A stretch of DNA of 64,000 nt from Blepharisma stoltei (lineage: Eukaryota > Ciliophora > Heterotrichea > Heterotrichida > Blepharismidae). Below, piece after piece: positions 43,381 to 52,308 of the stretch. The stretch lies in assembly GCA_914767885.1 (NCBI GenBank), contig CAJZBQ010000011.1, forward strand, positions 186,001 to 250,000, written 5' to 3'. How positions within the stretch are numbered: the first letter of the stretch is position 1; every line of letters begins with the position of its first letter. The notes under the pieces were generated by a model that did no database searches, was not told the origin of the DNA, and was given only the letters and a program-made list of their open reading frames with translations. Made by a program: the position numbers and the translations under genes.

Positions 43381-46300
43381 ATGGAACATAGTAAAATTGA
43401 TAGTGATATTGAAGCTCTTGTAAGAAAATACAACTTAGACTCAGACCCGTTTACTTCATTCAGCTTTAAAACAAGCCCTCAAAAAGAAATACCTATCCCT
43501 GAACAAGATGAAAGCTTTAAACTTTCAAGAGGCAGCGCACTATCGTCATCTCAATATGAATCTCCGCAATTATCATTCAGCAGACCTCCTATATTATCTA
43601 CTTCTCCAAAAGACTCAGCAAGCTCCCAAGCAATTGCGTCTGCTATGAAAGCACTTCAAGAGAAATTAAAAATAACTGAGAATGCTAACTCTCCCCCCTT
43701 TAAATTGGAACAAAGCATCGGTTAAACTTGTATTTTTTGGGTACTTTCCCCCTTTAAATTGGAACAAAATTTATTTTTCTATAGGAAAATTTTATCAATG
43801 AAAATACTAATTTAAAAGACAAAATGCAAGTAGAATGCTATTTAAACAATTTTCACACTGAATCGATTAATTATTTTAATTAATTCCTCATAAAAATAAA
43901 TTATAATTCAAAGTATTGTGTTTAATATATATTGTTTTAAAAAAAAATTAAAAGTGAAAAACTAATTTTTATAAAATAAGTTTTGACCTAATTTAATGAA
44001 AAAAGTGCAAGTCGAATGCTATTTAAATGGTTTCCACACTATTCGATTTATTATTTAATTATTTCTTCATAAAAATAATTTAAATTCAAAAATATTGTGC
44101 TTAATTTATATTTTTTAAAAATTTTAAAAAAGTTTATTTATAGAGAAAGTTTAATATATTATTTTTTTTTTAAAAAATACCCCCCTTTAAATTGGAAACA
44201 GATTTTTGTTCCATTTAAAAGGGAAAGTAAAGAACAGCTTCAATCTGATATAGACGTGCTAGAAAAAAGAAGTTATGAAGAAAAACAAAGAATGAACACA
44301 GAGTTGAGCAAAGCTATTTATAGCGTAAAAGATTTAGAAAAAAAATGCTATGAGCTAGATCAAGCTTTGCAAACAAAAAATAATTTAATTGGAAAGCTAG
44401 AAGACCAAATTGGATTTTTAAATACTCAATGTGGCTTTGCAGAGGGGGAAAATAAACGATTTCAAGAGCAGTATGCTATTGACAAAGAAAATTGGTCTTT
44501 ACAGGTATAATTTCCTACCTTAAATTGTCTATAAGCTAATTTACTAATGAAAACCTTACAAATTTAAATAAAATTGCTATAGAGCATTTCAAAAAAATGC
44601 TTGCTACTAAGAATGACTCTGAAGAGTCTTCTTTAGAAGCATTAAGAGCAGAGCAAGCCAAAAATAGAAATTTAGAAGAAAAAATCCTCGAAAAAGATGA
44701 AGTAATAGAAGCTTTAAATGAAGAAATTTATCAGCTCAGACAAAACTTAGACTCAGAAAGAGATATAGCGCTTTCCCGAGGATGGCGCGGAATGGCGCCA
44801 TCCTCGGGAAAGCCGGGAAGGCATCCACACGGGAACTGGGAGTTCCACGTGTGGATGCCATTTTGACATGTGGAAGTTTGGATCCCACATGTCAAAAATG
44901 GCATCCACACGTGGAACTCCCAGTTCCCGTGTGGATGCTTAGTTGACTTTCCCGAGGATGGCGCCATTCCGCGCCATCCTCGGGAAAGCGCTATATACAT
45001 CAGAAAAATCTTGAAGTTTTAGAAGACGAATTAAGAAGGACCAAACTTGATTTAAACGATAAAACAATCAGATTAGACGATTTGAATAAAAGCTATCAAG
45101 ACACATTATCTAAACAACACAATATGCATAAAATAGCTAGAGATTTCCTCTCTTGGCTAGGGTAATTGTGCATACCTGGCGTGGTTTTGAGATTCAATTA
45201 TATCCCAGCAATGTTTAGTAGCCTCAAAGCAGACTTGAGACTTTTTTCCGCTGAATCAATCTCTGGATCTTAGGACAGTTAATTGCATCTTTTTTCTAAC
45301 AGTTTCCAGCTCAGTGGGAGTTCGCTATGGAGCAGAAAGACAGGAAGACGTAACTACTCAGCTGCTTTGATGATTACCCCCCAAATGGAGATAGCATTTG
45401 AACTTTTTCTTTGTGTCACTAGGGGGAAAAGGGGAGGCAAATTAGACAGTTTGCTTGCATCAGCAAGTGAGTCTATCCAGTCGAAAGTGGATCTCACAAC
45501 GAGAGCATCTGGCCTTTGAACATTCCAGGATTAGCATCAAAACAGGTGACGTCCTTTAGTTGGAAAAGGTCATGCCCAGCAATTCCTTTGGACCCTTGGT
45601 GAAATCACAACCAAGCAACCGAAGGCTTCGGCCTGGGTTACAGAAGACGGTAGAACTCTGCAACCCCGCAGCACACCACTGCGAAAGAGCGATCAGCAAA
45701 TAAGAGACTTTAAATGCCTTCCGAATTAATCTAATCTAATATAAACAAAGCACAGAAATAGAAGAACTAAAGCTTCACATCGCTGAGCTAAATAAAATTA
45801 ATTTTTTATCAGAAGAAGCAAGAAATGCGCTTAAACATGAACACATGGAGACTCAGCATTTTGTAAAAGACATTGTTTCAGTAAACGAGCAACTTGTAGA
45901 TTCTCTTAAACGAGAGTCACAAGCTAAACTTTTGCTTGAAAACGCTAGCAGAGAGAGATCATTGTCAAATAAACCTATCAAAAAACACAAGAAAAAGTTT
46001 TCTGCAAGCTTGAAAAAATCAATAGTAAATAAAACCCAAAAATCGAACGCACACAAGCGAGAATATTCAAGGGAATCAAGCATAGAAAGAAGTTCTAGAG
46101 GTTTTACACCGAAAAGGCATGTGAAATCTCCTTCATATTTAAAAAATAACAAAAATGAAGAAAAAGAGCTGGAATATGAAATTAAAGAACTGGATAAAGA
46201 AATTTCAAAATACAATGGGATGTATAAACAGCTGTTGCTAATGTCAAATGATGGATCTAGAGATTTAGGAGCCTTAAAAGCAGAATTAGACGATATTTCA

Positions 46301-46390
46301 GCCAAAATGGAAGAAAAAAGCAAAATGTTATATTCACTGAAGAGAAAACATCAAGCGATTTTGAGAGAAAAAATGCTTACTTTTAACTAA
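43381..46390 (+). CDS. Long coiled-coil protein, four insertions
   Basis: Segments 43381-43688, 44231-~44507, ~44582-44767, 44998-45117 and 45749-46390 give roughly 510-515 aa. Ser/Pro-rich N-terminus (residues 1-90), then near-continuous heptads (MKALQEKLKITENAKEQLQSDIDVLEK; DLEKKCYELDQALQTKNNLIGKLEDQIGFL; IEELKLHIAELNKINFLSEEARNAL), a basic Ser-rich region (KPIKKHKKKFSASLKKS), and a final coil to TAA. Probably a structural, basal-body or cytoskeletal type protein, but no family is recognised. Its insertions include one MITE, one palindrome and one retroposon-like element. Confidence 0.85.
43689..44227 (+). mobile_element. CTC-type MITE, family 2, in coiled-coil gene
   Basis: TAA flanks (43686-43688, 44228-44230). 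Ends CTCTCCCCCC + CTTTAAATTGGAACAAA, tandem copy at left and fold-back at right, as in the 23655 copy. The interior also contains an approximate repeat (ATTTAATGAAAAAAGTGCAAGTCGAATGC type). Joins ITENA to KEQLQSDIDVL. Confidence 0.9.
44508..44580. other. Short IES in coiled-coil gene (edges uncertain)
   Basis: Stops separate DKENWSLQ and NKIAIEHFKKM. Frame-keeping TA pairs give removals of 59, 65, 74 or 80 bp. No 15-nt intron fits. Confidence 0.6.
44766..44995. repeat. Hierarchical palindromic IES, 230 bp
   Basis: TATA at the left edge (44764-44767) and TATATA at the right (44992-44997). Outer arms GCGCTTTCCCGAGGATGGCG; each outer arm is itself a hairpin (CTTTCCCGAGG..CCTCGGGAAAG). Inner arms are GGCATCCACACGGGAACTGG and partners, with TGACATGTGG / CCACATGTC at the centre. 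Excision gives SERDI-HQKNLEVLEDELRR. Confidence 0.92.
45118..45741 (+). mobile_element. Retroposon-like IES with TCTAA tail, 7-bp TSD
   Basis: 624 bp between TAAACAA repeats (45111-45117, 45742-45748). Near the start GCATAAAATAG; end GAATTAATCTAATCTAATA. GC-rich body with no conserved ORF. Joins DTLSKQ to STEIEELKLHIAEL. Confidence 0.85.
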
Positions 46391-46435
46391 TTTAAATAAA
46401 ATTTATAAATATTTTGATTTAACTATAAAAATAAT

Positions 46436-47127
46436 ATGACAACACTTCACTATTTTGACTTTTATGGGCGCGCTGAAGTAATAAGGTTTGCTTTGCATGC
46501 ATTTAATGAACCTTTTATAGATCACTGTATTACACCTGAAGAGTTTTTAAAAACCAAAAGAAAAAACGAGTTTGGTCTGCTTCCTTGTCTTGAAATCGAC
46601 GGAATGGTCTTAGTCCAATCGAAATCTATCCTTCGCTACCTTTGTCAAAAACATAATGCTTACCCTCTAGAAATGTATCGAATTTACCAAACAGAATCAA
46701 TTATCGACGCCTTTGGAGATATCAAAGACGCAATTGCTAAAGAAAGAATGGGAAAAAATGAAGAAGAATCATTGAGGTGGATTAATGAAAATATGCCAAG
46801 ATGGTTTGGAATTTTAGAGAAAAGGCTAGTTGAAAATGATAACGGGGGAAGCTTTTATGTAGGAGATACCCCTACGATGTCTGATTTTGTTTCAGCTAAT
46901 TTCATATAGTTTTTGCAGAAGTAATGGAATTTTTGGAAACTTTGGGGAAAAAATATAATTTACTATAACAGGAGATATATGACTTTTTTATGAGGCCTGG
47001 GAAAGAGGACCAAAGGAGTCTGTTGGAAACTCATGGGCAGCTACTGAAAGCTCACACAGAAAGATTAATTGATTTTTATCCTTCATTGAAAGCTTATCTT
47101 GCATCACGGCAACAAAAGGAATTTTAA
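46436..47127 (+). CDS. Glutathione S-transferase (sigma-like)
   Basis: Segments 46436-46908 and 46980-47127 give 206 aa. Thioredoxin-fold N-domain starts TTLHYFDFYGRAEVIRFAL (catalytic Tyr in YFDFYGRAE), with the cis-Pro block LLPCLEIDGM and the Gln-Ser pair VLVQSKSILRYL that binds glutathione. The helical C-domain has GDTPTMSDFVSANFIYDFFMRPGKED. Length and motifs fit sigma-class GSTs (detoxification or prostaglandin/hematopoietic-like activities in animals). One short IES in the C-domain. Confidence 0.93.
46909..46974. other. Short IES in GST gene
   Basis: 66 bp between ATATA repeats (46904-46908, 46975-46979). 71 bp removed. Rebuilds SANFIYDFFMRP. Confidence 0.9.
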
Positions 47128-47329
47128 AGGTATTAATAAATTTAATGCTGTTTGAATTTATATTCCCTCTCCTAAAATAGTTTACTAATAATCAAATTTA
47201 CTTTTACAACTAAAGCCTTTATTAGCATGAAAAATTCTATTTTAGTCTAATTTGATATTCAAAAAGGATTATATCATCAATATCATTATTTTCCATTTTT
47301 AGATTATAAATCTATAATGCTAGCATTTT

Positions 47330-48274
47330 TGCCTGCATTATGAATTGCTCATTTGGGATTAGCCAATGATGAAATAACTTCAATGATAATCCAAGAAACT
47401 TAGGAGATGTTAACTAGACGGTAAAATTAATGCTATTGGCTTTGGTCATGATGGAGTTTATGTCCCTTTATCAAACAGAAATCGCTTTGGTCCTCCTAAA
47501 AAATGAATAGGTAATTATGGGAGTTATATTGGAGGCTGGACAAATTACAACCTATTTCCAATATTTTAGATGATTTAAATGGAGATGGAAAAGCTGATAT
47601 TGTTGGTTTGCCGCTTTAGTGTTTATGTGTCACTCAAGAGTATATCCAGCTAGCTCAGGATGATCTAGCTTTAATTATGCACCTAACTCCCCCCTCCGTT
47701 AGCGAACAAAACCATTAGAAAAATCCCTATTTTTTTGCCCAAAACCCCTTCGGTGAGTGAACAAAAGCATTAGAAAATTCCTACTTTTGCCCAAAAATCC
47801 CCTCCGTGAACAAAAATTTTTTGTGAAAAAAAAAATTGATATATAAATGATAATTATTATAACGAAATCTCTAGCTAATTCTGGCTAACTGGAGTAAAAG
47901 TTTCTCTATTTAATGGATCTACATTCTTAGTTCAAAATTTAGCTAAACTCGTTTGGAAATTCAGAAGCTGGATAAGCTTCGATGAATTTCCAAGATTTGT
48001 GAAGGTGAACAATAATGGTGGAAAGCTGATATTGTTGGTTTTGGCTTGCTGGGATATGTATAGAAGCTTTGGCAATCCTATTTTGATCATGAGCCAATTT
48101 GGAAAATCCTCTGTCTTTGGCAGCTGGAAATCGTTTAATTTGCTTTCAAGATTAGTAGGAGATGTGGCAGGTGATGGAATTATGAACGTTGTTGGGTTTT
48201 GAGCTGATGGAATGTGTATAGCTGTGTTATTAAGTGGCATAAGCTCTTATCCCTACCAATTTGAAGTAAGTTAA
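47330..48274 (+). pseudogene. Decayed FG-GAP/VCBS-repeat gene
   Basis: Several copies of the calcium-binding D-x-NGDGKADIVG type motif lie in different frames: LDDLNGDGKADIVGLPL (about 47565-47618), GDVN-DGKINAIGFGHDGVYVPLSN (frameshifted/stop), NNNGGK-ADIVGFG, and LVGDVAGDGIMNVVGFWADGMCIAVLLSG (to TAA 48274; TGA=Trp). Stops TAG/TAA and frameshifts not attributable to an IES mark decay. It also contains a MITE. The intact family forms beta-propeller-like extracellular repeats. Confidence 0.7.
47687..47894 (+). mobile_element. CTC-type MITE, family 1, in pseudogene
   Basis: TAA flanks (47684-47686, 47895-47897). Left tandem TIRs and the start of the core remain; the right half is deleted to ...ACTGGAG. 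Confidence 0.8.
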
Positions 48275-48371
48275 AGTTAATACTTCAGCATGCGAAATAA
48301 TATGCTTTAATTATGCAATGGTTATGAGGAAGATCTCTGCTCCTTAGAGAAATGAGCATTTAATTCATGTA

Positions 48372-48591
48372 AAAATTAATAAAACTTGATACTAAGGAAT
48401 CTGAAGGAAAGACTTTATTATCTAGATGTGGATTTTTTTTATTTGCAATTCTTGGTGCTGTTATTTCAATTTGCCTTAAAGGTGCAAGAAAGTCAGGGAA
48501 AAGCCTTTTGCCCCATTTTAGAGTGGTTTTAAAGACTCCATATATTAAGGCTACTCCTTATTTACATCGGTTAAAAATCTTTAACTTTTAG
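48372..48591 (+). pseudogene. Reading-frame fragment with one membrane segment
   Basis: Frame KLDTKESEGKTLLSRCGFFLFAILGAVISICLKGARKSGK...LKTPYIKATPYLHR to TAG. No ATG in frame and stops upstream. Possibly the last segment of a gene with an unseen IES, or a relic. Confidence 0.3.
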
Positions 48592-48931
48592 ATAAGCTAT
48601 TGAGCCTTTTTAAAATCCATATAACTTAATAATTAATTTTAAGACAAAAATAATAAAATAGATGCAATGACATCTCCATGATGGTGAAACTTGATTCTAT
48701 GCGTCTTTATAATTGAGAAAATAGCAAAACGTAAAAATTAGATATTATCTTATATTGAGACTAATTACGTTTTTTATTAGCTAATGTAAGCCATATTATT
48801 GCCAGCTTTGGCGTAAAATATATATAGGGTTATGTATATATTTAGTTAGTTGATACTGATGACCTTGTGCATCTCCGACTCATAGATAGACCTTGGGGTT
48901 TACTTTCTTTCCCTTTACTTTGTTTTAATTT

Positions 48932-49126
48932 CTAAATAAATATTACATTGTTGAGAATCTTATGATTCACTGCAATCGAGATCAAAAGATCTTCCTTGCT
49001 TTCACCTTTGAATTCATATTTCTCTGTCTTTTTTTGTTTATTAAATTGTTTATTAATTCTTGCTTTGAATGTGTCTTTATTCTCAATTGTTTTTTCAACT
49101 GATGGTCTTTCTGCACAGCAGCCCAT
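48932..49126 (-). CDS. Small N-myristoylation-type protein
   Basis: 64 aa, ATG 49126. MGCCAERPS is a typical dual acylation start (Gly2 myristoylation, Cys3/4 palmitoylation). The rest is Lys-rich and helical (NKQFNKQKKTEKYEFKGESKEDLLISIAV). No family recognised. Likely membrane-tethered. Confidence 0.55.
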   Translation of the reverse strand: MGCCAERPSVEKTIENKDTFKARINKQFNKQKKTEKYEFKGESKEDLLISIAVNHKILNNVIFI

Positions 49127-49774
49127 ATCCTATTTATAGTTATTTATATATGGATATTAAATATGCTTAAATAAATTTAAAAAAAATAAATTTTCACATT
49201 GTAAAAGATAATATAGAATTTATAATTATTATGGACATTTTATATGAAACTTTTACATTTTTTTTTAAGAGCACAATTAATTTTTTGCTCAGTTTGGAGC
49301 TCATAGTATTTTGATAGATCATTAATTGTTCAACTTTCAAATTCTTCACTTAAGCAACAACTAAAATGCTAAAATTGGCAGCTGGAGATTGTTTTATCGC
49401 CTAATAAGTGACGAAAAATCTAAAATCAATAAGTTATTTTGGATAAGATAAAATTTTAAAGCTTCAGAAGCTTCTAGAAGAATTAACATATTTTTTAAAT
49501 ATGATAAACTTAATAAATCAAACCAAATTTTTTTATTTAATCGTTGCTAAGCTTGATTATCTTCCGATTGCATTAAAAAGATATCATCTTTAAAATAAAA
49601 AAATAATAGAATTGAAAAATGCTGATTTAAAAATAACGAAAAATCTTATAAGAAAAAATATTTAAAGATTTATTATAATTCTATTAATATCTGGCATCTC
49701 TTTATTAAATATTTTATTTAATATCAATCAAGCATCAATTAAAACTGATGTTTTTGCATTGCAATTAAAATCGT
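49127..49774. other. Intergenic spacer
   Basis: AT-rich, no ORF or repeat supported. Confidence 0.5.
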
Positions 49775-51340
49775 TTACAGTGAGCTTCTTGACGAAATCC
49801 TAGCATGTCCTCTAGTTTGTCCTCTAGTTTTGTCTGAAAGTGATCCTGAATTAGCATTAAATTTATAAAATCTTTCAATCGTGATATCTCTTAATTTTTC
49901 CAAGGTTAGCTTATATTTGCAATTTTTAGGGCTTTCATTAGATGGAGATGCTATAATGTGAGTGCTGGAATTTCTATTAAGCGTTTGAGTAATTAATTTT
50001 TGGGCTCTCTGGCTTGCAAGTGGGAAGTTATTGGTACTTTTTCCTAATCGAGTCTTTGTCTGTGCGGTTGCTCGCTCATTAACATTATTTCTGCTTATAA
50101 ATTTAGCTCTGCTCAGACCAACAAGCTTGAACATGATCTCTTCAGGAATTAAAGGTAATAGATCAGCTCTTTTGGCTTTATAAAATTTAACTGTGTCTGT
50201 TCACACAGAAGCAGTAAATTCTGCTCTTTTCCCTAATAATACACATTCATCGGCTATACTACATCCTCTTCCGACAGTCATAATATTTCTCTTTTTTGGT
50301 GGCACTCCTTTGCTTAATACGCATTCTCCTTCTACGATGTAATATAGAGCTTCGCTAAATGAGCCTTCTTCCACTATACTTTTATATGTAAATTTCAGTA
50401 TTGAAAAAACATAATATATTTTTATGTAAATTCTGCATAATATCAGTTTAAGGAATACAATATAGCCTGAGCCTCCTTTGGCTTGGGCTATACTGGCGTC
50501 TTCCGACGCCAAAATGGGGTTGGCTTTATCAGCATTTATTGGTAAAAACAACTCTCAGATGACAGATCCATTTTTTGGTAGATTTGCCATCTTTGGTTTT
50601 ACCAATAAATGCTGGCAAAACCAGCTCCCTTTTCTACATTGGAAGATCAGTCCAGCCTGATCCAAAAGGAGGCTCAGTCAATATCTTTTTTATGCACCTC
50701 GATGAATTCAAAAGCATAAGCAATTTTTTCTCTTATGCTATTTGAATAAATCTTGAAATCCGGTATATAAGTATTGAAAAAGCTTACTTTTTCATTTAAC
50801 TCTGCTGAAATGTTGTTCATCATCAGAGACTTGAATTTGTCTCCGTTTAAAGCTAGAAGCACAACATAATCTTTAGCGACAGCTGATAACTGGCGTGGTT
50901 GATCCCTTATTAATCCTCTTTCTCCTATCATTTTTCCTTTTGGAAGAGTTGCAATTAATTTTTCAGTGCCATCAGAACTTCTATCTATCATACTTAGGTG
51001 GCCTCTTAGGACTATGTACAATTTATAGTGTTTTCTCTTGAATTGCTAATTTATTGTTTAAGCCATTTGTTTATGGTGAACTTAAAGGGAAAAGGATATC
51101 ACTTTTGGCTCCTTTTTGGAAAACTTCTTGTCCGGCCTCGTATTCTTCAATATAAAAATTGGCTGCCAGCTGGCTGAGGGAACGCTTTGATAGCTCAGCT
51201 GTATAATTCGCTAGGTCTTCAATAGTCTTAAAATATTCTAAGAGCCTTTCGATGTCTGTGGTAGATCTATCAGACCTTTGGAGGATTTCAAATACATTTT
51301 GAGGAATATTTTTACGAGTCTTTTGTGTTAAAAGAGACAT
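49775..51340 (-). CDS. Cyclic-nucleotide-binding-domain protein
   Basis: Segments 51097-51340, 50679-51023 and 49775-50457 give about 423 aa. Two cNMP-binding folds: first EEYEAGQEVFQKGAKSDKLYIVLRGHLSM...IGERGLIRDQPRQLSAVA (GERGLIRDQPRQLS replaces the PBC consensus GE.AL....R.A), second KSIVEEGSFSEALYYIVEGECVL...VGRGCSIADECVLLGKRAEFTASV. The second lacks a canonical phosphate-binding Arg context, so cyclic-nucleotide affinity is uncertain. The C-terminal ~120 residues are basic and Ser/Thr-rich, with no kinase or channel domain. TGA at 50201 is Trp (ASVWTDTVKF). The last stretch before the second fold may contain one more ~45-bp IES (50402-50450). Confidence 0.88.
50463..50678. repeat. Palindromic IES in cNMP-binding gene
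   Basis: Direct repeats CAATA (50458-50462, 50679-50683). Arms CTGAGCCTCC/GGAGGCTCAG and inner arms CAGCATTTATTGGTAAAA / TTTTACCAATAAATGCTG. 221 bp removed. Keeps the reading frame through KKDIVFLKL. Confidence 0.82.
51026..51096. other. Short IES in first cNMP fold
   Basis: TA 51024-25 to TA 51097-98. 73 bp removed. Rebuilds QKGAKSDKLYIVLRG. Confidence 0.85.
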
Positions 51341-51642
51341 AATTCTAATTTGTTGGAAACAGTGAAGAGGAAAAATATGAAAATTTTCGGATATTATTAT
51401 TTCATATTTCTATGAGGAATTTTTGAAAATAATTTAATGAGGAATGAGACCTAATCACTCAAAAAAATTGCAAAATGAAACAAAAGAGGTTAAAACGAAG
51501 TTTGGCTGTTTTGGAATAGAAAAATCTTGCTTGAAAATTCAAAATCAAGGATTTTTCTATCATTCTTAACTAAATAATTCAATTTTTTTTAATAAGTTTG
51601 TTTTAATTTATGAAGCTAAATTTAAAATAAATTTATGGGTTA
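51341..51642. other. Intergenic spacer
   Basis: 5' flank of the cNMP-binding gene. AT-rich, nothing supported. Confidence 0.45.
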
Positions 51643-51861
51643 TTAATTTGATGCTTTCTTGGCTTTACGATTCTTCTCACATCTGCAGTAGCTAGCGAAA
51701 ATCCAGTAAGCTGCACTTTTTTGCACTGGAGTACATTTGTCAATTCTTCTACTTGAATCTTTGACAATTTTTCCAACATGGACTTCAACCCTAGAGGCGA
51801 ATATAATATGATGGTGGCTATAAAATATGTCTTTGCCCACGACGCACCACTTTGGGCGCAA
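51643..51861 (-). CDS. Orphan 3' coding segment
   Basis: 72-codon open frame without ATG (TTG at 51861): KWCVVGKDIFYSHHHIIFASRVEVHVGKIVKDSSRR...CRCEKNRKAKKASN, TAA. A second frame over the same DNA is also open. Base composition is coding-like. The upstream part is replaced by a GC-rich block, so this may be the last segment of a gene interrupted by that block, or of the importin gene. No family recognised. Confidence 0.35.
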   Translation of the reverse strand: MRPKWCVVGKDIFYSHHHIIFASRVEVHVGKIVKDSSRRIDKCTPVQKSAAYWIFASYCRCEKNRKAKKASN

Positions 51862-51864
51862 AAC

Positions 51865-52300
51865 AGGGCTTTATAGCCTAATCTAAGGTTTAGGCTCTTT
51901 GATTCTAACTCTAAGCTTACTGTATGGCAGCCGTATGGGGTGGATAACTTTGGGAGTCAGCTGTGTGGTCATTCCAGTTCAGGTATTGATTATCCGGATA
52001 GTTTTTTGGTTATGGGTTTCTTTCCCTACCAGCTCCGGAGAGCTGCGATTCTTTTTTCCTAGGTGTTACAATTCCTCAAGGTAGCCGGTAGGAGACATCG
52101 GGCTAGCCTTTACCTCTATAGATCCTGAAAGATGTTCAGCACAGAGGGGCCTTCTAGCCCATCGAAACTCAGGGATGCAGTGCAAGCTCTTAGTCCTGGG
52201 GAGAAGACTGTTGCTGATAGGGCACAGGCAACCGATGCTTCCCCTGGCAAGCAAGGGCCCAGTTGTCGAAAGCGTGCGGTGGTATAAAATCTGGAACATC
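51865..52300. mobile_element. GC-rich retroposon-like block
   Basis: About 435 bp, composition like the elements at 16834 and 45118. The left edge carries CCTAATCTAAGG, similar to their tails read in reverse. No convincing target duplication, no ORF of note. Directly 3' of the importin stop. Confidence 0.45.
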
Positions 52301-52308
52301 AATCCGAT

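Noticed and set aside
44731-45000. Pair of overlapping frames on both strands with near-identical translation
   Set aside because: An artefact of the perfect palindrome, which reads almost the same on both strands.
45283-45519. Open frame inside the coiled-coil gene insertion
   Set aside because: Within another retroposon-like element; no homologous protein pattern and not shared with sister elements.
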